Shown in pieces: positions 1-10,250 of a stretch of DNA of 64,000 nucleotides. Each line of letters opens with the position of its first letter. Position 1 is the stretch's first letter. Made by a program: the position numbers and the translations under genes. Source of the stretch: Larix kaempferi (lineage: Eukaryota > Streptophyta > Pinopsida > Pinales > Pinaceae); NCBI GenBank assembly GCA_027924585.1, contig BSBM01000712.1, positions 878,001 through 942,000 on the forward strand, read 5' to 3'. The notes below the pieces were generated by a model that worked only from the letters and a program-made list of their open reading frames with translations, did no database searches and was not told the DNA's origin.

Positions 1-2020
1 TTAGGGCTTCTGTAAAAATGGGAATTTTTGAAATCTATGACCATGGCTGGAAGCTCCTCAGAAAAATAGAAGCTTAGAACTTTGGATCAAACCTTTTGAT
101 TGGGCAGAAGAGTGGGCTTCATCAAACCCCAGTTCAGGGTCACGTCCAATGAATCTGGAAGTTTCAAAGGAAAAATTGAGGAGTGAAACTTTGTAGTTTT
201 CAAATTCTGAATATACCAGCTTGATCAGCTCATCAAGGCACATATTTCTATCCTTTCAGAAGTTTGAAATTCAAAGTTTGAATTTTTGGGGTTTCTCTGA
301 CAAACCCATTTCCAGCTCCAGGTCCAGTTCTTGCAAATCAAGTGGATTGGGTTAATCCTAGAAGAAAATGGATTGGTCACCTGCATAAGTAAAGAAGTTC
401 CTGTTTCAGAGGGAGATGAGGCTAAGGCCTTACATAAGAATATTACAGGCGATCTCGATAGGTATGACTCATCGATGTATGTTTCGATATTTTTTCATGA
501 TTAAGTTTATGGTATGATTGTCTTCATGTTATTATGGTTAGTACAATCTTGATTTTAGATTTGTCGTATCACCTTAACAAATTTATGAATGCATGATAGA
601 AGATATTCATTGATTAGGGTGTTGACACTTATGATTGTACTAATGCATTATGGTGTTGTATGAGGTTTATGTTGTCTACTAACATGAAAGGTACACCAAG
701 AAAGACAAATCATGTTCTAGTTCAAGAACATATGATCATGATGACATGAGGACAAAGATTCATCCATTGTCATGGATCTCATAGAATATCCATTTACGAG
801 GTATGTATAACTTGGTTTTATAATGGTTAACCTATGAAATATACATGTTACTAACAAAAGTCATTGAAGAAGAACAAGAAGACATCATGTGAGTATGTTA
901 GACATAACTAGCTAGCATGCTAATCCAGGTATTTTTTTCCTATATCAAGATAGAATCCTACCCTTGGGTTAGGATCTTATACTGTTGTGTTGTTGATAAT
1001 GATTATTCATGAACTCATAAGTTTGAATAATCATGGGTATATGCATATTATTTGTCTTACCTTAATTAATTATATGACTAACCCGAAGAGTCATAGGTTT
1101 GAGTAATTATAGGTTTAGACATGTTATGTTTCTTATGATTTCACTAACCATAAGAATCCTACATAAACCTTGAATGCTAATGCTTATTATTTCTGTTTGA
1201 AATGATCATGACTATACATGCTTGAGATTATTGTGTTTTAATAGTATACTAATGAATGTATGATTTTATATGAGATCACAACGATAACACAATCATGATA
1301 CTAATAAGCATGCATAGGGACCAAGGATGAATATGAGTTCAAGAACAGGTAATCTAGGAAGCAAAGATCAAGAGGGAGCACACTCCAGTTGTTCCTGCAA
1401 GAAAGCAAAGGAGCACACTTCAGTAGTTTCTGCAAGGATGCATATATTCAGAGGGAGTTGACCACTTCTCACAATCCACATAAGAATGGAGTTATAGAAA
1501 AGAAGCAAAGACTAAGAGGGAGTCAACCCAACAAACAAACAAAGATAAGTATTTGAATTGTCATTACTTGCATATTTTATTGTTTAAATAATACTGTCCA
1601 ATAATGTATATATTGATGTTCCTAGAATTAGGTTGTATATTATGCATATTAGAATAGTTGCATTGATGTATACTACTAATATGCATGGGTAAGTAGCCTA
1701 TGGCACTGTACAACATTCCATTGCTACTTATCTAGAATGAAACCTCTTTGCTGACATGTTGGGAGTTGTGCACACTCTTAACAATGTTCTGGTAGAGATT
1801 GGAAGGAATATAGAAAGTTACAGGATATGGATAAATGTTGTATTGAAGCATTGGCTAAGATAATTGCATGACTGTATGACATATTTCTTTATGTGTAAGA
1901 ATTTGTTCTGAAAACTATGAGATATTTTCTAATCATGCAATTTAACTTGTTGTGTAGGAAAGATCGTATGCCATCACCTACAAAAGAAGAACTACAACAT
2001 TTGTTCAGCAACAAAATTAT
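1..2020 (+). other. Copia-1 leader, non-coding
   Basis: I see no long ORF and no gag, protease or integrase motif. The sequence aligns well with 37297-39170 of Copia-2, so it is a conserved family leader and not random flank. It has several plant-like splice signals, for example GAG|GTATGTATAAC near 798-808 and TTGTGTAG|GAAAG near 1954-1965 just before the RT-coding part. Whether these are used is unknown. Confidence 0.7.
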
Positions 2021-2029
2021 CTATTGAAG

Positions 2030-3415
2030 ATATTGAAGTTCCCAGGATACGGGAAGAATTCCATGATCCGTCGATCATGAAGAACGATGTTTGGGATGCA
2101 GTCCCAAGAGCTGAAGGGAAGTCTGTTGTGACTTCCATATGGATCTATCAAGATCAAGCATGCTGCAAACGGTAGCATAGAGAAATATAAAAGTGATGAA
2201 ATAGAAGATACACCAGATGGATTTAAAGACAACTTTCTTGAATGGTGTAGTTGAAGAAGAAGTGTATGTGGAGCAACCACTTGGTTCTGAGACACATGAC
2301 AGGAAATCATATATGTGCAGAACTTGGTATGGTAGGATAGGCAGCTTTCTATCCAGTTTGGTCTTTACCAAGAGTAAAGCGGGTTCCAACCTTTTCTACA
2401 AGGTTGAGGAAGGCAATTTAGTGATACTACTTTTGTATGTGGATAACCTGTTTGTTACAGGTGAAGATAGATTGATTGCCGACATGCAGCGGAAGCTTGT
2501 TTCCGAGTTCGAGATGAAGAACTTTGGGATGATGCACTATTTGTTTTTCGCATGGAGGTGTGGCAGAGTGCAGATGGAATCTTCCTTAGACAAGGTAAGT
2601 ATGCAGTAGAGATCTTGAAGAGGTTCGGGATGATGGATTGCAAGGCCATGGCCACACCTATGACATCGAATCTGAAGCTTCTTTATGATACTTCATCTGA
2701 GCCGGTTGATGTCTCTATGCATCGTTAGATGATTGGGTCCTTGATGTACCTGACGAAGACGAGACCAGATATTTGCTTTGCTGTGAACACATTGAGCCAG
2801 TTCCTGACAGATCCGAGGAGTGTCCACTTGGTTGATGTAAAGCATGTTCTGAGGTACCTGAAGGGTACAGTGGATTTTGGGCTCAAGTATGAAGTGAATC
2901 AAAAGTTTAACCTGCAGGGTTATGTTGATTCATATTGGGCTGGCAGTGCTGCAGATAGGAAGAGCACATCTGGGTGCTGCTTCAATATGGGATAAGGTGT
3001 GATCTCTTGGTTTAACAAGAAGCAGTACTATGTAGCACTGAGTACAGCTGATGCAGAGTATGTTGCATCCTGTTTAGCTAGTTGTGAGGCAGTATGGCTA
3101 CGGAAGCTACTATCTGAGTTATTTGATCTCCCGTTGGATGCTATTGGTATCTTCTGTGATAACCAGAGTTGTGTGAAGTTGTCTAAGAACCCAGTGTTTC
3201 ATGACAGGTCGAAACACATAGAGATCAAATATCACTATATCAGGGATATGGTGAAGAGAGGAGCTGTGAAGCTCCTGTATGTTGCGACGGACGAGCAGAT
3301 TGCAGATGTGCTGACGAAGCCACTAGCCAGAGTGAAGTTCGAGTACTTCAGAGAGAGGCTTGGCGTCTTCAGATCGAGGACACTTCGAGGAAGAAGTGAT
3401 GGACACATCTGCTGA
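2030..3415 (+). pseudogene. Copia-1 reverse transcriptase and RNase H remnant
   Basis: This is the C-terminal part of a Ty1/copia pol. RT blocks are visible as IMKNDVWDAVPR (about 2075), TTFLNGVVEEEVYVEQPLG (about 2230) and LLLYVDNLFVTGE (about 2430). The RT active site is YVDN where the family has YVDD, a loss of the second catalytic Asp. RNase H shows ALSTADAEYVAS and NPVFHDRSKHIEI, ending in ADVLTKPLARVKFEYF. Compared with Copia-2 there are deletions near 2195 (about 110 bp) and 2318 (about 45 bp), plus stops near 2728 and 2996. It cannot make active enzyme. Confidence 0.9.
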
Positions 3416-3504
3416 AGCCATTCCAAGCATGTTGGAAGGAGGATCCTTCACATGGTTGTGGATGTAAGTGTTGGATGATGAGCATCAAGATGATGTTCTG
3501 GTTT

Positions 3505-3680
3505 CTGCTTTGATATGATCAGTTGGATCATTTGTATGTATGCATCATGTTGGATGTTGGATATGATCAGTTGGATCATTTATATGTATGTATGCATCAT
3601 GTTGGATGCTGGATATGATCGGTTGGATCATGTGTATGTATTTTTGTATATGCATCATGTTGGATGCTTGGACCATGTAT
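3505..3680 (+). repeat. Copia-1 3' UTR array 1 (about 50-bp units)
   Basis: Three and a half imperfect units of 48-59 bp contain GATATGATCAGTTGGATCAT and GCATCATGTTGGATG. Copia-2 has the related array at 40776-40950 with a regular 50-bp unit. It lies between the pol stop and the PPT. Confidence 0.85.
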
Positions 3681-4022
3681 CTGTATATGTATCAGGTAGA
3701 TACATTGTATGATCAGGTGGATCATGTATGGTGATATGTATCATGTATTTGTATTTGTATTTGTATCAGGTGGATACATTGTATGATTAGGTGGATCATG
3801 TATGATGATATGTATCAGGTAGATACTTGGTATGCATCAGGTAGATGCATTATATGATCAGGATGATCATGGATGATGAGCTTCAGGATGTTGCTCCAGA
3901 TGACATGCAGCAGGATGTTGCAGTGATGATGATCAGGATGATCATGTGTACATCAGGATGATGTATGGTGAGTATCAGGTTGATACTCTATGGCCATGGA
4001 TCAAGTTGTGCAGATGAGCATG
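3681..4022 (+). repeat. Copia-1 3' UTR degenerate short repeats
   Basis: Irregular repeats of ATCAGGTGGATACAT, GATCAGGATGATCATG and similar words fill this stretch. The part 3861-3935 matches Copia-2 40955-41100. No coding sequence is seen. Confidence 0.7.
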
Positions 4023-4460
4023 TAATTCGGTGCCTTGGGAGATTTGCAGATAGTCTTTCGAGGTTTGGCCTATGGCATGTAATTCGGTGCCCTCGGATAT
4101 CTGGAAAATGCTCTTTCGAGGTTTTGCTCTGGGAGGATATAAAATTCGGTTCCCTGGGATATCTGCAGATAGTATTTCGAGGTTTTTCCTATGGCATGTA
4201 ATTCGGTGCCCTGGGATATCTGGAAGATGCTCTTTCGAGATTTTGTCCTATGGCATATAATTCGGTTCCATGGGAGATTGGATAGGTTGGGCTGTGTGCC
4301 CGTAATCAGTCCTGGGATGCTCTTGCGAGGTTTTTCCATGACCACATGTAATTCATGCCTTGGGAGATCCTATAGGTAGAGCTGCGTGCTAGTAACAGCC
4401 TGGGATGCTCTTGCGAGGTTTTGTGGTGGGGTCACATGTAATAAGTCCTAGAGATTTGGA
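4023..4460 (+). repeat. Copia-1 3' UTR array 2 (57-62-bp units)
   Basis: Units start with AATTCGGTGCC at about 4023, 4080, 4142, 4199 and 4258 and decay further to about 4460. Each holds GATGCTCTTTCGAGGTTTT or a variant. The matching part of Copia-2 is missing. Short ORFs on both strands here are by-products of the repeat. Confidence 0.85.
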
Positions 4461-4779
4461 CAGGATGAAAAAGGCCTCAGATGCTCTTTAGAGTTCTTGC
4501 TAGTCAAGAGACTCTTTTAAGGTTTTGTGATGCACATAATAAGTCTTGAGGATTCCACAATATGGCCAGTGATGATGAAGACCTGCAGGTGGTGGGCCTA
4601 CATCCAGTATGAAAAAGGTCTGGCTCTATAAAACTTCCTATGACGAGTAGATTTAGAGATTGATTGAGATAGTAGCAGCAGTGACGATGATGATGTCTCG
4701 ATGACGATTATCCAGTGACGATGATCCAGAGAAGAAGACTTGTGCTAAAAGACCTGTGCTGAGAAATACCTTCCTAGTT

Positions 4780-4788
4780 AAGAGGGAG
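4780..4788 (+). promoter_or_regulatory. Copia-1 polypurine tract
   Basis: AAGAGGGAG lies directly before the LTR start TGTTGATG, which is the expected primer for plus-strand synthesis. Confidence 0.85.
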
Positions 4789-5436
4789 TGTTGATGTATA
4801 TGTAACTTCGGAATGTATTTCATATATGTTGTATGTACTCCTATAGAGATGGTATTATTCCTCTATACGGAAGTGTCGTCATTTATATTGTAAATATTGT
4901 AACTTATACTTGATGGGTTATTAGACCACCTTGTTGGGGTCGGCCCTGTATAAGTCATGTGGGTCAAAGGGTTATTAGACCACCTTATTGGGGGGTTGGC
5001 CATGTGGGTCGAAGGGTTATTAGACCACCCTATTGGGGGTCGGCCCAGTCAGCATTATGTTATGTGGTTAAGTTCGAGCCTACATGATTTATGTAAAAGG
5101 CAAGTCAAGTCAAGTATAAATAGAGTGCGGGAGGAACTCTATTTGATCACTCACTTCTCACTCATGCACTCAAGGAGGAGTGGCGCACTTATGGAGGAGG
5201 AGGATCTGCTGCTAAGATATGTCTATCTCTTATGGTTGGGTTGTATCATTGCTCTATCTATCTCTGAGGAAGTTATTGGGGTTTTTCACCTTTATGGTTT
5301 TCCCCAAGTAAATCTTTGTGTCTCTTGTGTGCTTGCATTATTGTCTCCATGATTGATATGCTGTAGATATGTTGTACATGTTGTTCTCTCAGTTAAGATC
5401 CTAGATCAGATTGAAGTAAATTCTAAAAATTTAACA
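4789..5436 (+). repeat. Copia-1 3' LTR (648 bp)
   Basis: It starts TGTTGATG after the PPT and ends TTAACA. It aligns along its length with the Copia-2 5' LTR (35873-36470). It carries three copies of GGGTTATTAGACCACC (4915, 4969, 5014), each followed by a TCGGCCC-like word, and a TATA box. Related GGTCTAATAACC words occur in the Copia-C LTRs in reverse orientation. Confidence 0.9.
5115..5123 (+). promoter_or_regulatory. TATA box of Copia-1 LTR
   Basis: TATAAATAG, preceded by CAAGTCAAG direct repeats. The same block occurs at 36155-36163 in Copia-2. Confidence 0.7.
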
Positions 5437-6431
5437 GTACCTCAGTACACAGAACTGAGATAGACATCGTCACGAAACCAAGGTTAGTGCATATCCTGCC
5501 GCAGGATATAACAATAGGAGCGGAAGAGTTGGATGCAGAGTTAAGAAAGCATGACCAGATCATGGTAGATTTCAACATTTTTTCGATACTTTCACTACAT
5601 CAAATTCAGACAGTGACAGGTGAAGAAATTTTGGAACACAAAGCAACAACGCATAATCAGATGATCTAGTACAAATGACAGGTGCAGAATATTGAGGAAA
5701 AAATCCAACACCTATAAGAAGAAAAAGAAGTAAGCTTGAAAGACACCGCAAAGGACATAGAAGATTGGTGAATGTTGGAGCATGCGATTTCTATCGCATG
5801 CGACGAAGCAAAGGCGATACAGTTGGGAGTAGTTATCGCAGACCTACGGAAGGAAAGTGAATCCCTACGGGAAAGGGTGGTACCTAGCACACCACCAGAG
5901 TAGATTCAAGGTAGACATAATTCAATCGAGGAAGCTATGACGGAGATAATAGAGTTGGAAAAGACAGCCCAGACAATTGCAGAGGGTGTCACAGAGGTTT
6001 GGGGAATCCTATTCCAAGATGAACAGCAAAGCCAGCTAAATGTGCAACTCAACGAAGCAGAGACACAGTTGGAATCCCTGAAGGGATCGCTTAAAGTGAT
6101 GCCCTTACTCACACAAATGATGAAGGCTACGAAACTGAAAGAAATGCAACATTGGGTAGCTAAGGCACGCGAAAGGAAGCAAAGGAGGACTACGCACCTC
6201 GATGAGTTACAAACAAAGGCAGAACTATTGGTAGTAAAAGAAATGGATGGAATGACAGAGGTGAAGCAACAACTAGAGGAAAAGCAACAGAAAAATTGCG
6301 AACACCCTACAGAACAACAGGTAGAATACTGTGCACAACTCAAAGCATCGAGCAAGGAAGTGGTTGGTCAGATCCAAGATGCATATGATGACTTCAGGTC
6401 ATAGGTGAACGCACCAGAGATAACCAGCTGA
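5437..6431 (+). pseudogene. Gypsy-C downstream coiled-coil ORF, 3' part
   Basis: One reading frame runs from before 5487 to the TGA at 6429-6431, broken by several stops (for example 5667, 6402). The frame itself is kept, since the open segments 5487-5669 and 5937-6404 are in the same phase. The product is rich in E, Q, K and L and has heptad-like stretches (KTAQTIAEGVTEVWGI, LNEAETQLESLKGSL), so a coiled coil is likely. Its C-terminus resembles that of the Gypsy-A downstream ORF (QIQDAYDDF against QLYGTYDKF). The N-terminal part is cut off by Copia-1. Function unknown; no membrane segment is seen. Confidence 0.65.
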
Positions 6432-6432
6432 G

Positions 6433-6452
6433 GTGGCTCGAGGGCGAGCCAC
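6433..6452 (+). other. Conserved pre-PPT hairpin of Gypsy-C
   Basis: GTGGCTCG, loop AGGG, CGAGCCAC: a perfect 8-bp stem with a 4-nt loop. It starts just after the ORF stop and lies 18 nt before the LTR. Gypsy-A has the equivalent at 42805-42824 with the same 18-nt spacing. Confidence 0.8.
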
Positions 6453-6460
6453 AAGTTTGT

Positions 6461-6470
6461 GTTGGGGGCC
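6461..6470 (+). promoter_or_regulatory. Gypsy-C G-rich polypurine tract
   Basis: GTTGGGGGCC lies directly before the LTR start TGTTTGCACG. Gypsy-A has GTTAGGGGCA in the same place. Confidence 0.65.
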
Positions 6471-7187
6471 TGTTTGCACGGGGTCATAGCGCATAAAGTG
6501 CGGAAGCCGACAACGACAAAAAGTAGCATTCATGGAAGGAAGGACCATTCGAGAAGAACAAGGAGCCGATGAAAGTGCAATTTATGTTTTAGTTAGTTAG
6601 AATGGGTCATTTGGACCATTTTGTAACAACCTTAGTTGCCTATAAATAGAACCATGATTGTATGCCTAAGGGTATCGATTGTAGACTGTGATATCTTGCA
6701 TCTATGTTTTTCTCTACCTTCGGCAAGTTTTGTTCTGTTGGTATGGATTCGCGATAAGTCGCTTCGAACTGTTTATGCGAAGGTCATATCGCAGATTATC
6801 TCAATGATGCAATGCATTTAAGGTTTTGTTGCTCTGTCGATTAATCTGTAATGCTCGTCAATGCAACTATCAACTATATAATGTTGATGCGAATGTTGAT
6901 TATACGTTGGTAATGCAGATGTGGAATATTTATTTGAACTGTTAAGCATGATGCAAAGATAAATCTCTGGTTTCTATAGCGACTGAGTGAGAGTAGACGC
7001 ATGTCCTCCCCTTACTACGGAAACTTGGTTCCTATAGCCCCCTTAATCATCTTGGGGGAGACTTCACTCGCTCTGTGAGTGTTGCTGGAAAGGGTAAGAC
7101 CTTTCTGGGTCGATGCTTAAGGGTGTTTGGTTTATGTTTGTTGATAGCAGTGCGAGGTGAACCCTTGTCGAAAAAATTGTGTCAACA
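6471..7187 (+). repeat. Gypsy-C 3' LTR (717 bp)
   Basis: It starts TGTTTGCAC after the PPT and ends GTGTCAACA. The right end falls exactly where minus-strand LINE coding sequence begins (7188), which supports the boundary. A TATA box is at 6641-6649. The other LTR is outside the window. Confidence 0.75.
6641..6649 (+). promoter_or_regulatory. TATA box of Gypsy-C LTR
   Basis: TATAAATAG about 170 bp into the LTR. Confidence 0.6.
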
Positions 7188-8955
7188 ATGCATACCTTCC
7201 CATATCAACCATGCACCTCCCATAGTAAATTTACTAGTCTTTTGTTCTCAGCAAATTTATGGAAGAATTTTGTATTATAGATTCCTTGAGAAAGCTAGGT
7301 ATACCTACTTTTAAGACTTCATGATTATGCATCAAATGACAATAGGTAATACTTCCTGGCTTCCATATCTCTAAGCTCTCTATTCTTTGCTTCTAAGAAG
7401 AATCTAGCTGAATTCCTATAATATATGCTCTTTATTTTCCCCTCGATATCCCCCAATTCTTCCTGCATCTCCTTATTTCTCGACCTACTCCATTTCAATA
7501 TCACCATTTTTAGAGCCTTCAAGTTATTAACCACATTTTCCATAGTGGAATTGTCTCTTCCCCCTTCAAAGGTTCTCCGATTGTCTTGGATCAGTGCAAT
7601 CAATTCCCCCTCAGTCGCTAGAGCATGGTTGAACTTGAAAGGATAATTGAAATGGAATTTTTTAAAATCTAGCTATAACAAAAATGAGATATGATCTAAT
7701 AATTTACAAGTATATATCCAATACTTGTACTTGAAATCCTTCTCCAGCAATTTTACTACCACAAAAAAATGATCAAGACGTTTGGCCATGACCTCATCTC
7801 CCTTCCTACCATTTCTCCAAGTAGGAATGAGAGGGGATGGAATAATGTGCAAAAACCTAGATTCCATGAAGGATTGATAAAAGTAGGTATCCAACCAATC
7901 TAGATGTGCTAAAAAACCCCACGATTTCCTTTCATTTAACAGTAAATTTAAATCACCCCCTAAGATGAAGCCCATATCTACAAATAGTTCGACATTGAAG
8001 CTTCCAGATCATAACTCCTTCCTCTACAAGTGTTGATCCGGGTCGTGTCCAGGAAGCATGAGGGGGACAATAGTTCGACTGAATGAGTCGGCTCTGTTAT
8101 GGCGGAATCTTAATAAACAGAATGAGCAAAAGCATCATTACACAATACAGATAAACACAAATATGCACAGACAATATGCAGGAATGCAAACTGTTCTTCT
8201 ATTACTCGCAAACAAATCAAAACTGATATATGTTACAATGTTATACATGCTTAAATAGAATTCTGAGATGCTTGGGTGCCTGCCCGTTACGTTCAGTTAC
8301 AAAGAAGAGGCTAGAACGGTTCCAACAGTTCCACTATTACAGTCAACTGGAAGACAGAGAGTCAGTCTGTCGAAGTTCGACAATCGCTGGTCGCATGTCG
8401 ACACTGCTTGTCGATGTTGCGAACTGCAAGATTGTAGAACATGTCAAAGGTGCGGAACATGTTGCAGTAAGTTGAAGTTGAGACTCGTCGAAGTTGTGTT
8501 GAAATCGAAAACCTGTCGAAGTGCTGAAGTTGTAGAAGTCATGTGGCATCGAAAGTTGTCAAAGTTGTATCAACAACGATGACTGGTCGAAGATGTGTCG
8601 AAGTTAGCATCCGACAACAAATTCCAACTGCAATGTGGATCAAGTGTGGGCCATAATAGTTTAAAATCCTTATTTAAGGGACCTCTACCTCTCTAACAAA
8701 TCCAATGAGAAGTATAGCATTAATGCAAACATATTCAAAATTTGCCCTCGATGGGTTCCAAGCAGAATATAAACCTTGCAAAAAACCATTCACATCAATT
8801 GAACAGGCATTCCACCAGTACAATATGGATGAAATCACCTCCCTTTCCATGGTAGCTATCACCATTATTTCTTGAAGGAATAGAATGTCAAGTTTTATCC
8901 TCCCTAACAAATGTCTTACTGTAGAACCCTTGAACCCCCCCCCCAAAAAAAACAC
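7188..8955 (-). pseudogene. LINE ORF2: endonuclease and start of RT region
   Basis: The protein would be an apurinic-type endonuclease joined to reverse transcriptase. Visible pieces are RIKLDILFLQE near 8895 (endonuclease N-terminal catalytic block), FILGGDLNLLLNERKSWGF near 7970 (GGDxN block), AKRLDHFFV near 7790, and further on a pre-RT region with FFHKFAENKRLVNLLWEV near 7250. Stops and frameshifts are frequent. A solo LTR (8034-8642) splits the endonuclease. Gypsy-C cuts off the RT core at 7188. Confidence 0.75.
8034..8642. repeat. Solo LTR (609 bp) in the LINE
   Basis: It starts TGATCC and ends GGATCA, a perfect 6-bp terminal inverted repeat in TG...CA form. AGTGT occurs directly on both sides (8029-8033, 8643-8647) as a 5-bp target duplication. 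There is no internal region, so a solo LTR fits best. The family is unknown and the orientation is unclear. The right third is rich in GTCGAAG words. Confidence 0.75.
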
Positions 8956-9165
8956 CTTATGTTGAGGGATAACGAAATCATCAAGGCATATTGGACAAGG
9001 GATTCCATGCTCTCAGGGACTTGAAGCCTCTATTGATGCTTCCTACCTAAAACTCATCAACCCGAAAGTTCTCACAAATACCTGCGATTTAAGCTTGCTC
9101 TTAGCTTTGATAACTTGTGCAAGTCCTCCTTCAACAACCCCCACCAAATTTTATCTAGCACAAGA

Positions 9166-10250
9166 CTAGACCTTTTGTCTTCCCCTAACTTCCTTCTTAG
9201 TTTCTAATGGAGTTCCCGAAACCAAACCATTATTATGGAAAATATATAAGGGTTTCATCATTGGGGCATCTTTGTATGAGGGCTTTTCAATTGCCACAGG
9301 GGTAGCGCGTTCCTTCACCACATCATGACTACCAATTCCATATTTGATAGTATCCCTCAAAGAATCTTCACCGCCTTTAACCCCCACCTTGACTATAATC
9401 TCTCCTAGAAGTAAGGATATTCAAGGGTAATCCCAAACAAAACCTGTCCAGTCCAAAAACCCCTAGTCCCGAATTCTCCGAATCAGTAGACCCCTTATTG
9501 ATCGATAATTGGTTTGAAATATTGTTTGATATTAGGTTCTTGTGAAATGAGTTACTCGAATAAGATGATGGAGACCTCAACCAATCCTCCAAATGTGGAA
9601 AGGGTAAATCATCGTTTCCAATAGCAGTACACCCACCAACCTCCTCCAAAGCTTTAAAACCAAATTTTGAGACCAGCAATGTCCTTGAATCTCAAGTTCT
9701 AGTAGATAGTTTTCCATCCGAGCTCCAAGGAGATACTGAAGCTTCCTTCAAAGACAGTTGATCTAGTCATGAACCTTAAATATGTCTCGTTTTATGACAC
9801 TTTACACATTTGAATGACACCTTCCAGTTATCCACTGATTGAGAAAATTTGTGGTCTCCCCATGACACATTAATCTTAGGCACCAACCCCTTCCCCATGT
9901 CCACTTCGACAAGAAATCTAGCATTTCACTTGTCTTTCTAGTGAAAGGATTTCTCATCATAATATAACAATCATCCCAAAGCATTCCCAATGATTGAAAA
10001 GGCCTATCTACACCATAAAACCAATGGAAACCTTGGCATCAATACCCATAAGTGTTGTGTAACAAAGGGCTCCGAGTGCGTGTCGAAGCTAATATGCCAT
10101 TTATTCATAACCAGACTCGAGGTGTCTCATATCCAATAACCCTCCACGAAGGACTTGATGAAGAGTGGGGACCTTGAGGAAGGTAAGGAAGTGAACTCTA
10201 ACTTTAGATGAAGTGGAGGCTTCAAATGCAATTCTTAGAATACCCAAAAG
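9166..10250 (-). pseudogene. LINE ORF1-like nucleic-acid-binding protein remnant
   Basis: In shifting minus-strand frames I read VPKINVSWGDHKFSQSVDNW followed by KCVKCHKTRHI (9780-9900), the usual end of a plant LINE ORF1 core of DUF4283 type with its C-x2-C...H knuckle. Upstream, LKVPTLHQVL near 10170 may be the start of the same domain. A low-complexity linker follows at 9166-9679 (NSFHKNLISNNISNQLSIN). The reading frame is broken many times. Assignment rests on motif order and position before the endonuclease. Confidence 0.5.

Larger units (their letters stand above)
1..5436 (+). mobile_element. Copia-1: non-autonomous Ty1/copia element, 3' part
   Basis: The left edge of the window cuts this element about 0.8 kb downstream of where its PBS should lie, judged by alignment with Copia-2 (position 1 matches about 37297). 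The order is non-coding leader, RT and RNase H remnant, tandem arrays, PPT and 3' LTR. Gag, protease and integrase are absent. Its right end (5436/5437) lies inside the coiled-coil ORF of Gypsy-C, so it is younger than Gypsy-C. The target duplication cannot be checked because the 5' end is outside the window. Confidence 0.85.
7188..10250 (-). mobile_element. L1-type LINE, 5' part, interrupted
   Basis: Reading on the minus strand, ORF1-like sequence (10250-9170) is followed by an endonuclease (8955-7680, split by a solo LTR) and the start of the RT region, which stops at the Gypsy-C LTR edge. The RT core would continue on the far side of Gypsy-C, outside the window. The 5' end near 10250 is approximate. 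Confidence 0.7.

Noticed and set aside
4070-4345. 91-codon minus-strand ORF
   Set aside because: Runs through the 57-62-bp array of Copia-1; repeat by-product.
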